A DNA stretch of 64,000 nt from Voacanga thouarsii (lineage: Eukaryota; Streptophyta; Magnoliopsida; Gentianales; Apocynaceae): the NCBI GenBank assembly GCA_026120185.1, contig JANUWF010001481.1:496001-560000 (forward strand), given 5' to 3'. Positions 1-11,332 of this stretch are shown here, piece after piece. Made by a program: the position numbers and the translations under genes. The notes under the pieces were generated by a model. That model was given only the letters and a program-made list of their open reading frames with translations. It ran no database searches and was not told the origin of the DNA. How positions within the stretch are numbered: the first letter of the stretch is position 1; each line of letters starts with the position of its first letter.

Positions 1-462
1 TCTGTAGTTTCACTCCACCTAGTTTTGGATGCACATTTTGGACAACCAAAATGAAAATCCAATTTTTTTTTCTCTAAAAAGGTATTTTGTGGTCTCATAT
101 CCTATATTCATATATGCACATATTAAGGGGGAGCATTTCATCTTATGAATTATATTCTACACCTACATGTATACATATTTATACATTATTTTTTGCGGTA
201 TTCTCTTAAGGAATAGTCTTGTGATGGAAGGAGGAAGGATATGGAGGTAGGTTGGGCCATAGTCTCATTAAGCCATGTTTATGAGTACATGCTTTAATTT
301 TCTATCTTAATCTCATATGCACTCTTTGAGTCCTATGATAAGAGATTGCATTTAAATGAAAAATATTCTTATTTCACTCAATCTAACATGTCCATACTAT
401 ACATATTATTATTTTTATATCACAATCCCATTAAGTTTGTCATCACTCGAAAAGGGGGAGAT
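1..462 (+). mobile_element. 3' end of a Sirevirus-type Copia internal region (cut by window edge)
   Basis: This stretch has no coding frame. It ends in a polypurine tract (AAAAGGGGGAGAT, about 450-462) directly before an LTR that starts TGTTAG. A second purine run, AAGGGGGAGCA, lies near 125-135. Repeated polypurine tracts ahead of the 3' LTR are a known hallmark of Sireviruses, and the complete minus-strand Sirevirus at 25085-46510 shows the same arrangement. The rest of this element lies outside the window to the left. Confidence 0.7.
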
Positions 463-1569
463 TGTTAGCTTTAAGGGCATTCTCTGGTGTTTTGACTTAT
501 GATAAATATTGATGAGGACTAACTTGTGTGATTTAAATGTGATAGGACATGTTTGACATGAGTTCTTTCAAGGCATGCAAATAAGATTGCTAAGCAACTC
601 TTGAGTAATGGAATTTAAGAATGGGTGATCAAGTAGAAGACCAAGCTTAAGAGATTACATACCAAGAAGTCCTTCTAGAAGAACCTTAGACTAGGAGTAG
701 TTGTTATGGTATTGTCTGTGTAAATTCCTACATCTTCTTCACTTTATGATTCAGTTTATTTCTACCTTGAAGCACAGATTTCAAAGTATTAAGTCTTAAG
801 AATTTTAGATTGAGTAGTTCAGATGACTCTGCATCCAAAAGCCTCGTCCAAAATTCTATGAACAATGTCAAATCATTTTTGCCTAAAAAATACTATTTTG
901 GACTCACCTTTTGGACGCACCCTCGTCTAATACGTGAGTCCAAAACTTTGGAAAATCTGACAACGTGAAAGTAGCCGTTTCTAGCCATTGGAGCTCTACT
1001 TTTTGCTCAAATAAAAGGTTTCAAAACTTAATTTTAAAGAAAACTTTTGTCCTATCTTTCTAAGAAACACCATTACTCCCTAGAATACAAAAATCTCACT
1101 TTTCATAGTGCTTCAAAGTGAAATCAAATTGTTTTAAAAAGGTAATGGTTTTTTGTGCTAATTTGTTTGTAAATTTGCTCAAAAGAGTGAGCTATCTCTG
1201 GTTCATTTCTATAATCCTCTTTGTGTATTAAGGTTGTGGTGTAAAATCCATTTCGGGTGAACCTTGATTTGTTGATTGATTGAGAGGCTTTACTAAAACC
1301 ATGTATGGTGATCCTCTTATGTAATTGGTATTGAAAGACACCATTAAGTTGGGTGAGTTTAATGAAATCTGGTTGAAAATCCTTAAGTGTGAGCTTAAGG
1401 CAGTGGGTGTAGATCTTCGTAGATTGAATCACTCGTGTTCACTCTCTCTGTATTTAATTTCATCAAGTTGCAAACCACCTTGCGTAAAAGTTTTAAAATC
1501 ACTTAAAATAAACCTTTATGTTTCTCACCAACGCATCTTCACTCTTGTATTAATTGCACATTGTGTGTC
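463..1569 (+). repeat. Sirevirus-type 3' LTR, truncated on its right side
   Basis: The LTR begins TGTTAGCTTTAAGGGC after a polypurine tract. Much of it matches, in reverse orientation, the LTR at 25085-26380: the segments mentioning the rapid switch from 'gcatccaaaa' to 'gtccaaaattc', and the segment near 1240-1430, recur there with many substitutions. The final part of the LTR is missing, because a Copia LTR starts at 1570. The divergence from the 25 kb copy looks larger than that between the two LTRs of the 25 kb element, so this is a separate, older or different-family insertion. Short reading frames inside it are not genes. Confidence 0.7.
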
Positions 1570-1961
1570 TGTTGGGAAATATGCCCTCTTAGACTAGGTT
1601 TCTGATGTAAATATCGAATGTTTTAATAAAAAAATTTATTTGCAGAAATTATTTGTGAATTTATATTTTTATTTGTGCACAATTAAGTTTGGAAAAGACC
1701 CATTGTGTTTAAGTAAGTGACCCATGTGAACGGAGGTCTTTCACAATAAGGTATGGATCACGGGTTACTTAACACATAAACATTCATTCTTAAACGATTG
1801 ATGAGAATGGGAATCTCATCATGCCTAGGTTATTATGTTGTGAATTCTAAATAGGGAATGGCTTACCTTTAGCCAGTGAGTAGTCCACTCACTTTATGAC
1901 AGAAGCGTATTTCAAATACGTAGAACATGACTTTTAGTAGTGGTTTCTAAAAGTACTATAT
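1570..1961 (+). repeat. Copia LTR 1 (left part only)
   Basis: It starts TGTTGGGAAATATGCCC and aligns by eye with the first ~390 bases of the LTRs at 10845, 13469, 35775 and 44692. Near 1961 it jumps into sequence matching the internal leader of the related element around 39900 (TAGTAAGGGATTTTATGATT). The remaining ~1.4 kb of LTR, the primer-binding site and the start of the leader are therefore deleted. Confidence 0.8.
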
Positions 1962-3013
1962 TAGTAAGGGATTTTATGATTAAACAAGACTATTAATTAA
2001 ATAATTAATGTGTTTAATTCTATTACCTGGGCACTTAGGTTTAAAAATAGAACAATATGAAAACGTCTACTGTTTTCTAGCATGCTATTTATTTTTGTGT
2101 ACCTATGTGCATGTGTTCTCAAAGGCCAAAGTCTTTGGGAATGTTTTGACAAGGAAAACATTTTTTCTACAAATTAAATGGTTATTTTAACTTGAACAAA
2201 AATTAATCCTTAGATATTTTCTCAAAGGATTTAATCATTGACATAGAAAATATATTGGATTTAGATATTTTGTAAGTTAAAATAGAAAGCCATTTTATTT
2301 TAATTTTTTGCACAAGAAAATTGTTTTGTCAAATAAATTTGAGACCAAAGTTTCTAGAAAGTTTTAATTGGAAAATTTTTGAAATCATTAAGTTTTTAAC
2401 TTAAATAAAAGTAGTCTATGGGAAAAACTCTCAAAGGATATAAACTTTGACATAGAGATTTTTTATTGACTTAGACATTTTATTTTTGAGTTAAGGGAAA
2501 AACTTAATGGAAATTTTCAAAAGGATATTTTTAAGAAAACCCCTTGTTTAAAAGATTAAGTAGGAGAGGAGTTCCAACAGCCCCACGACTTCCATCACGA
2601 TCCTCATTAGAGATCGTGAGTCTTCTCGCATCACTCTAGGAGTGAACCCATATAGGATGGAGATACCACAAGGATCTAAATCTAATGGAAGGATATAATT
2701 AAAAACCCGGGGCACATACTGTGATCAGCTAGCTCCTCATTGGAGGTCATAGTGCGAGATATGTCCATATGAAATGAGAGGAAATGACCATCCCCTCAAT
2801 GGAGTTATCTTCTAGATCATTACCTGGAAGGGAAATTAATTTGTGGTGGTTAACACACTTAGCTTAGGGAACTATTAATCTTCCCAAAAAGCTATGTCAA
2901 TTTTCCTAAGAACCAAATTAATTATTATCAGTTTTGATAATACGGATAAAGTGCACAAATTTGTTTTGTTTTCACAAACTAAATTCTTTTCTATTATTTT
3001 CAATTTTTTAGAA
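1962..3013 (+). other. Untranslated leader of the Copia element
   Basis: This ~1 kb stretch is AT-rich and non-coding between the LTR remnant and the gag start. It aligns in order with 39890-40965 in the related element at 35775-46500, including the shared CCACG...CATCACGAT...CTCATTAGAGATCGTG stretch near 2583-2612 (compare 40518-40550). No primer-binding site is present here because of the upstream deletion. Short frames within it are not supported as genes. Confidence 0.7.
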
Positions 3014-3805
3014 ATGGTGGGAGGTTCTTTTAGTCCATTGGCCATTATTCTCAGAGAGAATAAGTTAACAGGACCAAACTATGTTGATTGGAAGAGGAAC
3101 CTAGACATAATACTCACAGCGGAAGAGTATAAGTATGTCCTTTACGAAACTTACATTGTTATCAGGGAGGGTTCCACAGCCGTGGAGCGTGAGGCTGAGA
3201 AGGCATAGAAGAAAGCCGACAAGATGGCTTGTTGTTATATGTTGGCATCCATGTCTAATGTGCTCCAGTCCAAACATGAGCACATGACCACTGCATATGA
3301 CATAACTCAATCATTAGCCACGATATTCATGGATAAGAACCAGCCCACAAGGCAGAAGGCTCTTCGAACTATTATTAACACTAAGATGACTGAGAGAACA
3401 TCAGTCAGAGAGCATATACTCAAGATGATTGTTGCTTTTAAGGAGGCAGAAATCTTAGGGGCTATCATTAACCCCGAGAGCCAAGTGAACATAGTTTTCG
3501 AATCTCTACCAGGTTCTTTTATTCAGTTCAAGTTGAAATATAATATGAACAAGTTGAACATGGGTTTAACTGAGTTGATGAAGGAGCTCCTGTTGGCAGA
3601 GAAGGTTATAAATCCACAATCTAAGGCTACGATTGCTAAGGCTTCGTCTTCTAGAACTGGGCCCAAGCCCAAGAAGTTCAAGAAGAAGAAGGGGAACACA
3701 GCGGCCTAGTCTAAGACCTAGCCCAAAGACAAACCCAATGGCAAGTGCTTCAAATATGGACTGAAGGGACACTGGAAAAAGGAGTGTCTGGATCTTCAAG
3801 CCAAG
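3014..3805 (+). pseudogene. Copia gag (capsid and zinc-knuckle), broken
   Basis: The frame opens with an ATG at 3014 and reads MVGGSFSPLAIILRENKLTG, a typical Copia gag start followed by the N-Y-V-D-W-K motif. It contains a UNK2-like capsid region with 'VREHILKM' and 'SQVNIVFESLP', then a lysine-rich tail. A zinc knuckle follows at about 3741-3790, in which the second Cys is Tyr (CFKYGLKGHWKKEC). TAG stops interrupt it at 3206-3208 and 3707-3709. The related gag at 40966-41768 has a stop at the same place as the first one, and has CAG where the second TAG lies. Gag would normally form the virus-like particle; this copy cannot make the full protein. Confidence 0.85.
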
Positions 3806-3844
3806 AAAAACCCCACAGGTAATGTTTTCTATCTAGAGTCTATA

Positions 3845-5553
3845 TCAATGGTTGGATCAACTTCCACTTGGATTGTTGATTCCGGAGCCACTGATCATAT
3901 CTATAACTCCTTACAGGGGATTAGAAAGATTAGATGACTCCAGAAGGGTGAACATGGAATACGTGTGGCAAATGGAGCACAAGTTTGGGCCCTCGCAGTG
4001 GGAGAGTTGGATCATGTTTTTTTATTGTAATAGAATAGTGGTTTTGAAAGATATTTTGTATTTACCTGGATTTCAACAAAATTTGATTCCGGCTGTGAAA
4101 CTAATAAATCAATGATATTCTGTATCTTTCCATTCTGGTATTTCTATGAGTAGAGATGGAGAAGTTTTATATACTAGGCACATGTATGGAAATCTATTTT
4201 TCTAAAACCCTATTAACAACCAATTAAATAACGCTCAATCTGAACCTTTAATAAGGAAGAGAATGACCAATGTCAATGATTCTTATTTTTTGCATCTAAG
4301 GTTGGGTCATATGAACTCAACCAGGATTTAGTGGTTAATCCATGATAGGCCTTTGGGCACATTGAGATTGGAAAATTGGCCTCAGTGTGAGTCCTGCCTG
4401 ATAGGAAAGATGACCAAAAGGTCATTTGCCCCTAAGGCGGATAGAGCCAATGAGGTATTGAGTCTTGTTCATACTAATGTGTGTGGTCCCTTGTCTACAC
4501 CAGCTAGAGAGGGTTTTGAGTACTTCATCACTTTCACGGATGATTGTACGAGATTTGGTTTTATTTACCTGATGAGACGCAAGTCTGACTCTTTTTACAA
4601 ATTCAAAGAGTTTAAAAAGTCGAACAGGTAATTTGATCAAGACCTTATGACTGGATCGTGGTGGAGAGTACCTCCTGGGTGAAATTCAAGAACTACATGG
4701 TACATCATGGGATAGTATCCCAACTCTCTGTGCCGTGGACACCTCAGTAGAACGGAGTAGTTGAGAAAAGGAACAGGACATTGATGGAAATGGTCCGAAG
4801 CATGATGTCTCATGCTACTCTTCTAGTGTCTTTTTGGGGATATGCCCTGGAAACAGCGGCATATACATTTTGAATTTTGTGTTTTCCAAGTCAGTACTTA
4901 GGACTCCTTATGCGATGTGGACTGGGTGTAAACTAAGTCTAAATCATCTTAGGATATGTGATTGTCCAGCTTATGTACTGGTCAAGGGAGACAAGTTGGA
5001 ACCAAGATCAGAATTATGCTATTTTGTTGGGTATCCAAAAGGGACAAATGGTGGTTACTTTTATCATCCTAAGGAGCAGAAAGTACTGGTTAGTACCAAT
5101 GCTAGATACTTAGAGGATGATCAGAGTACCTCCACTAAAGGTTCAACTAGGTTGGAATTGGAGGAGAAGTTATCTTCGGAATCAACTTCTTCTGACCCAA
5201 TTCTGGAATGATAAAAGGCACAGCCTGAAGAGCCTGTACAATTGGAGCCTCGTCATAGTGGGAGAGTGTCTAGGGTTCCAGAAAGATGGACAGGAGAAGA
5301 TTTTGAGCTAGTCTCCGACCATCAGGAACAAGACCCCACTAGATACGAAGAAGCTATTGCTGATGCCGATGCAAATCTAGGGTATGAAGCAATGAAAGCC
5401 GAGATTGGATTTATGTATCTCAATCAGATTTGGGATCTTGTAGCTTCACCTGAAAGGATAAAATCCATTGGATGTAAGAGGGTATACAAGAGAAAGACGG
5501 GAGTAGATGGGAAAGTGGAAACCTTCAAAGCTAGGCTTGTGGTGAAAGGGTAT
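3845..5553 (+). pseudogene. Copia pol part 1: protease, integrase, start of RT
   Basis: The aspartic protease motif is intact (WIVDSGATDH; Asp codon at 3878-3880). The GAG-pre-integrase zinc motif follows at about 4280-4420 (H..H, then CESCLIGK). The integrase core starts about 4450 with HTNVCGPLS (first catalytic Asp replaced by Asn) and carries frameshifts between about 4615 and 4790, which destroy the central catalytic region. The C-terminal integrase part is readable at 4900-5120 (RSELCYFVGYPKGT). The RT N-terminus begins about 5440 (GCKRVYKRKTGVDGKVETFK) and is cut at 5553 by the inserted Gypsy-like element; it resumes at 9470. Several stops and frame changes make the whole region non-functional. 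Confidence 0.85.
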
Positions 5554-7002
5554 TGATGCGTTCAGACTTGGGTATAAAAACCATACAAAATTAAGCACAT
5601 TCTCAATCAAGTTCAAATTAAAATGTTAAACCCAAATCACATATATAAGCAAGCGTACTCATCATTAACTGAGCATATGGTTACAACAAGTGTCGATCCT
5701 CAAGGAACAAGTAGACTTTAAGTACTCTTTTTTCAATGTTTAACTGACTCGATAAAGTGAAATACAAATAAAAGGAAAATTAAAAATAAAATAAAAATAA
5801 AAATATGCATATGTCAAGGATGTAGATTTATGCAACTCAAACTTTTGTTTAGACAAACATGATCTTAAAGAACTTAACCATTATCATAACCAATCATTCT
5901 CTTAGCACCATGAAGGATGAAGGTTGACTCACTTTGATGGTCAATCCATGAAATCACTATCTTCTAGATAAATTAGAATCACTTGGTCCGTCTCAACTAA
6001 TTCATCCAAAAGACGCATTAAACACAATCATTAATTAAATTCCTTTGGTCTCGGTGAATTTAGAACATGAAATTAACCAATGAACCCTTTGTCTCGGGGG
6101 ACATCAATTAATCTTCAATTACCAGTTATCAAACCATCAACCCCATTTGGTCTAGCAAGTCAATTGCCAACAGAATATGAAACTAATAAATGGAAACACC
6201 CATCAATCCGCTTTGGTCCAACAAGTCAATGGATAGAATCAACCAACTAATCTCGTAATATGCATAAGTAATTGAATGCCAAGAATAATAACCAATTAAT
6301 CAAAAGATCAAATAACTCTAGAAATCATGAATATCTAAAACAATGTCGAATTACAATAAAACAATTAACATATCATTGTTCAAGAAAAAGAAAACAAAGT
6401 AAAAGAAAGAACTCATAGACAAGCCTCCTTCTTCTTCCTTTGAAATCCTTCTTGCACAACCCCCCTTGAACTTTGAAGAATTCTCCTTGGACGGAGTGAT
6501 TTTCTATGATAATCAATGAATTCTCCCCTTTTCCCTTGTGTTTTCCATCTATTTATAGGCTTAAGAGGTGCCTAAACTCGTAGGTACAAAGTTCTTGGCC
6601 AAGTAGAAGTTGGAAGCTGCTAAAACTCTTTAGATTTCCAAAAACACGTAAAAAGATCGCAGCACTGCCTCAGGGACAGACCACAGCCGGCGCCGCCTTT
6701 GTCTTTCGGAGCCAGCACCGCCTTGGTTCTGTTTCTCCACTCTTCCACTGATTTTTCTCCGAATTGTGCGCATACGTTCCAGAGTACAACCGGCGCCAGT
6801 TCCAACCTTGCAGCCGGCGCCGCCTCTGCTCTGCTTCACGACGATTTCTCTTTGTTTTACCCAAAATCCTGAAGTAATAACCAAAATACCTTTCCAATGG
6901 TAAAATCTCAAATATGAAAGAATATGACCAGTTATTTCACAAAATGTATTACAAAAGAACCTCAAATAATTAAGCAAAGTATAACCAATTTAGCCCCTAT
7001 CA
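5554..7002 (-). repeat. Complete 3' LTR of the Gypsy-like element
   Basis: The 1449 bp LTR runs from TGATGCG to CCCCTATCA. Its last 191 bp (6812-7002) match 9274-9464 with few differences. A patch at about 6660-6835 is unusually GC-rich and repeats a CCGGCGCCGCC-like unit around GGCGCC palindromes. Short reading frames on the minus strand across this patch are compositional and are not supported as genes. Confidence 0.8.
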
Positions 7003-9273
7003 TATTCCTCCACACTTAACTCTTTGCTTGTCCTCAAGCAAAGTATCAAGAACAAGTGGAAAAAACACATGGTTTTAATCAAATCACTCAATCAATTCCA
7101 AAACCATATCTTCAATGCTTTCTTTATTCATGAACATAGAACATATGATACTAAATCTTTCACAGCCAATGTAAGATTTGTGTACTGATAAACGACTTAG
7201 TAGAAGAACCATCTCAATACTTTACAATATTCTCAAACCATTGAAAAGAAGTTAGTTAAAAAAGAATATCCATTCCATATGCTTACTTTTCATACACTCT
7301 CTCCACTAATCCGAGACAAATCATGATTCTACTTAGATCAAGTAGGACTTTTAAGCTTGTAATGTATGGCTAAAAGTTTGTAATACAGCTTAGCAAACGA
7401 AGGATATAAGAACATCAAAAGTCAAAGAAGAACTTAGAGTAAGCAAGAAAAGGATAACCTAAATGAACCTATAATTCCCAACTCTTCTTGCTCTCCTATT
7501 CCACGAATCAATCAAACTATAACCTTGTATGACAACCCTTATGTATTTCAAGCAAATCCTGCATTTTTTCTTTTTCTTTCACTCTTCTCATCATCAACTC
7601 TTTTCCTCACAAGATCACTCAATTTTTCCAGCAATGGTGTCAAGTGCTTTATATGAACTTACTTTTACAGTTCACTCATCATCTCTTTTGTGATCTTTTC
7701 TATTCTTTTTTTTCCACTGTTATTTCAATTCACTTCTCTTTTGTTTTCACTGCTGCTATTCCTTTCTTTTTCACTCACTTTTCTTTCTAGCAGCATGTTG
7801 TTTTCTCTTTTTACTTCCTCTCTTTTCTTTTCTTCTTTCTCATCTTGTTCAGCTCACCATTCTTTTCTTTCTCAATTTTTTTCTCAACTTCTTCCTTCTA
7901 TTCCACTTCCATTCTTTTCCTAGCTCCACTTGTAATTGATCCATGACTGAGAGTAACAAGTCATGATCTCCATCTCTGCATTCTTTCCAACATACATATA
8001 CTTTCATCCTTCAATAGCATAAAGATTTGGAAATTATACAAACTCTCAGCACAAGGAATGGACAAAATATCGTGACGGGTTTTAAAGAAAGAAATCACCA
8101 ATTTAGGCTCAAAATAGGCACTAAGGATAATATAACAATAGGTAGGCTTGAAATGCTCAAACTATCCAAAGAAAGCCTATTACCGTCATCCCTAAGTTAA
8201 ATCATGAATGTCTTTATTATTTCACCTCGAGAGGTATTCAAGTAAGTTTTAGAATGCTCCATGAATTTTAGAGAAAAACAAGTTTAAGAATAATGCACGG
8301 CATTTGATCAAGAACTACTTCATCCAAGTAAGTGCAAAAAGTCATGCATAAGCCATCAATGATCTAGAACATAACCTCTATAATCCATCATAAAGACATG
8401 CACTAAAAAAAAGTACAGCTTGGAATTGAAATTTTTTGAAAAAGTTTGAAAAATTTGAAAAATCTTTGAAAAATCCCGCAAATATGTATAGAAGAATTGT
8501 CAATCAAACCACTCCCCCACACTTAAACTGGATATTGTCCTCAATGGCCAAATAAATATAACCAAAACAACCAATACCATGGGACCAAACAAAATAAAGG
8601 AGAAGAGATAGGAAAAACAAACTTCCATTCCAAATTAGTGCCAAAAGTTTCACTCTTCTAAATCTTTAAATTTTCAGAACTTTTAAACCAAATTTTTCTA
8701 AAGTAGCTCACCACTAAGAAAACACCAAGATAATTGCTAAAAACTTGGACAAAGTATATCACCAAACCACTCCCCCACACTTAAATTGGACAATATCCTC
8801 CTTGGCAAATGATAAACACCAAAAAGCATCTCCAAAGGGACCAAAAATAATAAAGGGATAGAAAGTTTAAGTAATACTTCCCAAGTGCAATAATGCTCCA
8901 ATAGATGGCCAAGCTTGAGGTAAAGAGAAGGGCTTGTCCAAGAGGACTTTATGCCTATAAAACAAAACACAAATAAAAGCACAAGAAAAATAATAATAAA
9001 ATAAAAACATACCTAAATAAAAGAAAACAAACTAAATAAAAAGACTAAAATAATAACAACAAAACAAAAACGCTCTACACCCATCATGCTTCCTCATCAA
9101 ACCTTTTGAAAAGAAAGTAAGTTCAAAATAGAAGATAGGCATAATGAATGTAGAATGAAGAATGAAGGATTTTGAAAAATGGAAGATTCATGAAAACGAT
9201 TTGTCTCAGCAAAACATAAAAACCTCATTCTCTAACATTCCTTTAGACACATAAATATTTGTTTCAACATATG
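7003..9273 (-). other. 3' internal remnant of the Gypsy-like element with repeated polypurine blocks
   Basis: There is no coding sequence here. On the minus strand there is a polypurine tract next to the LTR (7003-7017). Two further blocks, at about 8507-8555 and 8757-8815, contain GAGGACAAT...TTAAGTGTGGGGGAGTGG and are followed by similar downstream text (GGGACCAAA...AATAAAGG), so they form a diverged tandem unit of about 250 bp. 7560-7925 is a pyrimidine-rich low-complexity tract (TTTTCTTT, TTCTTTC), which creates a spurious hydrophobic frame. The primer-binding site and gag-pol are deleted. Confidence 0.7.
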
Positions 9274-9464
9274 AGCCGGCGCTACCTCTGCTCTGCTTCG
9301 TGACGATTTCGCTTTGTTTTACCCAAAATCCTGAAGTAATGACCAAAATACCTTTCCAAGGGTAAAATCTCAAATATGAAAGAATATGACCAGTTATTTC
9401 ACAAAATGTATTACAAAAGAACCTCAAATAACTAAGGAAAGTATAACCAATTTAGCCCCTATTA
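9274..9464 (-). repeat. Residual 5' LTR fragment of the Gypsy-like element
   Basis: This 191 bp piece equals 6812-7002 apart from scattered substitutions, and its outer terminus is CCCCTATTA, with TA where the partner LTR has CA. The inner 1.26 kb of this LTR is gone, so the deletion runs from within the LTR through PBS, gag and pol. Confidence 0.8.
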
Positions 9465-9469
9465 GGTAT

Positions 9470-10822
9470 TCTTAGAAAGAGGGAATCGATTATGAGGAAA
9501 CCTTTTCCCTGGTAGCCATACTTAAGTCCATCCGTATCCTCCTTGCCATCGCATGTCATTATGACTACGAGATATGGCAAATGGATGTCAAGACATCATT
9601 TTTAAATGGCCATCTTAGTGAAGACATCTATATGTCCTAATCGGAAGGTTTTGTTTCTAAAGGCCAAGGGCATATGGTTTGTAAGCTTAAGAAATCTATT
9701 TATGGACTTAAGCAGGCGTCAAGGGCATGGAACATTCATTTTGATGAGATCGTAAAGTTTTATGATTTTTTTCAAAATAAGGATGAACTATAGCGTGTAC
9801 AGGAAACTTGAAGATATTAATATGGTTTTTCTTGTCTTGCATGTGGATGATATTCTACTCATTGAAAATGATGTAGGGTCATTTTCGGCTACAAATGTTT
9901 GGATGTCAAGTCAATTCAGTATGAAAGACTTGGGAGAAGCCAGCTACATTCTCGGGATTAGACTTCTTAGAAATAGGAAGTAGAGAATGTTAGGATTATC
10001 CCAAGCGGCATATATTGACATGATGCTAGCCAGGTATAGCATGGACTCAAGTAAGGGAGCTCTAATTCCTTGTAGATATGGATTGTCACTTTCTTCAAGT
10101 GACTGTCCTAAGTCTCAAGAAAAAAAGGACAGAATGAGTAGGATTCCCTATGCTTCGGCTATGGGAAGTCTCATGTACGACATGCTATGTACTAGACCAG
10201 ATATCTGCTTTGCCGTAAGCTTGGTTAGCAGATATTAGTCAAACCCAAGGGAGATTCATTGGCAAGCTGTAATGCATATTCTCAAGTTCCTCAAAGGAAT
10301 GAGAGATTATATGCTAGTTTACAGGCTGATGACTTGGTTCTTATAGGATACACAGACTCAGACTTCTAGGCAAATAAGGATGAGAGAAAATCCACCAGTG
10401 GATATATATTCACCTTGTCTGGAGGAGCTATTTCATGGAGGTGTATCAAGCAATCTTGCATTGCTGACTCAACCATAGAAGCTGAGTATGTGGTAGCTTT
10501 GGAGGCATCCAAGGAAGCAGTTTTGCTCCAGAAGTTTCTTTCAGAACTTGGAGTCATGCCACACATGGACAGGCTGATTGTGATGTATTGCGACAACACT
10601 AGAGCAGTATCACAATCAAAAGAACCCAAGAACCACAAGAAGGGGAAGCACATCGAGAAAAAGTATCACCTGATCTGGGATTTTATCCAGAGATGGAAAG
10701 TCGTGGTGGAACAGATTGCCACTGAGAAAAATACAGCAGATCCATTCACCAAGCCTTTGGATAAGAGAGTCTTCAGAAGACACTTAGATGCCATAAGGGT
10801 GGGTACTTACGGACTTACTTAG
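9470..10822 (+). pseudogene. Copia pol part 2: reverse transcriptase and RNase H
   Basis: This continues the RT interrupted at 5553. Readable RT motifs are the MDVKTSFLNGHL block near 9580, KKSIYGLKQASRAWN near 9685 and the catalytic H-VDD (LHVDDILLI) near 9840-9860. They are followed by MKDLGEASYILG and the C-terminal RT block up to SRY at 10237. RNase H follows (about 10340-10822) with EAEYVV, the CDN motif near 10590 and the terminal KHIEKKYHLIWDFI and ADPFTKPL motifs. TAG stops occur near 9640, at 9981-9983 and at 10236-10238, and frames change repeatedly. Confidence 0.85.
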
Positions 10823-10844
10823 TCTTAGAGTGTAAGTAGGAGAT

Positions 10845-11332
10845 GGTTGGAAAATATACCCTCTTAGACTATGTTTCTGATGTAAATATCGAATGTTTTA
10901 ATAAAAAAATTTATTTGCAGAAATTATTCGTGAATTTATATTTTTATTTGTGCACAATTACGTTTGGAAAAGACCCGTTGTGTTTAAGTAAGTAGCTCAT
11001 ATGAACAGAGGACTTTCACAGTAAGGTATGGATCACGGGTTACTTAATACATAAACATTCGTTCTTAAATGATTGATGAGAATGGTAATCTCATCATGTC
11101 TAGGTTATTATGTTGCAAATTCTAAATAGGGAATGGCTTACCTTTAGCCAGCGAGTAGTCCACTTACTTCATGATATAAGCGTATTTCGAATATGTACAA
11201 TTAGACCTGTAGTAGTGGTTTCTCAAAGTACTATATGGTAGAAACCTAGACTACTACCGCTACAACGTGGACAAGTACTCTACGACTTGAGAATAAGTTG
11301 GTAGTCTGATGAAGCTGAAGCATATACTTAGA
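10845..11332 (+). repeat. Copia LTR 2 (left part only)
   Basis: It begins with a mutated GGTTGGAAAATATACCC directly after the purine run GTAGGAGAT and is nearly identical to LTR 1 over their shared ~390 bp. It continues further than LTR 1 (AGACTACTACCGC...AGCATATACTTAGATAT) and then passes, around 11330, straight into integrase sequence of a second pol copy. The junction falls in a short shared ATGG/ATAT string. Confidence 0.8.

Larger units (their letters stand above)
5554..9464 (-). mobile_element. Gypsy-like LTR retrotransposon, internally deleted, inserted in Copia RT
   Basis: The host Copia frame stops at GGTAT (5549-5553) and resumes after a second GGTAT (9465-9469), a perfect 5 bp target duplication. 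The insert begins TGATGCG and ends CCCCTATTA. Read on the minus strand, the LTR would start TGATAGGGGCTAAATTGG and the base before it is a purine tract, AAGTGTGGAGGAATA, preceded by TTGCTTGAGGACAAGCAAAG. That phrase is typical of the 3' end of Tat/Athila-type Gypsy elements. No gag-pol frame survives. One LTR is complete (5554-7002) and the other is reduced to 191 bp (9274-9464). Confidence 0.8.

Noticed and set aside
1124..1597. Short frames on both strands near the left edge as host genes
   Set aside because: They lie in a Sirevirus LTR, and an equivalent frame recurs in the LTR copies at 25359-25613 and 34779-35015.
7690..7923. Hydrophobic Phe/Leu/Ser-rich frame that could look like a membrane protein
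   Set aside because: It is a T/C-rich low-complexity tract inside the Gypsy-like remnant with no family features.
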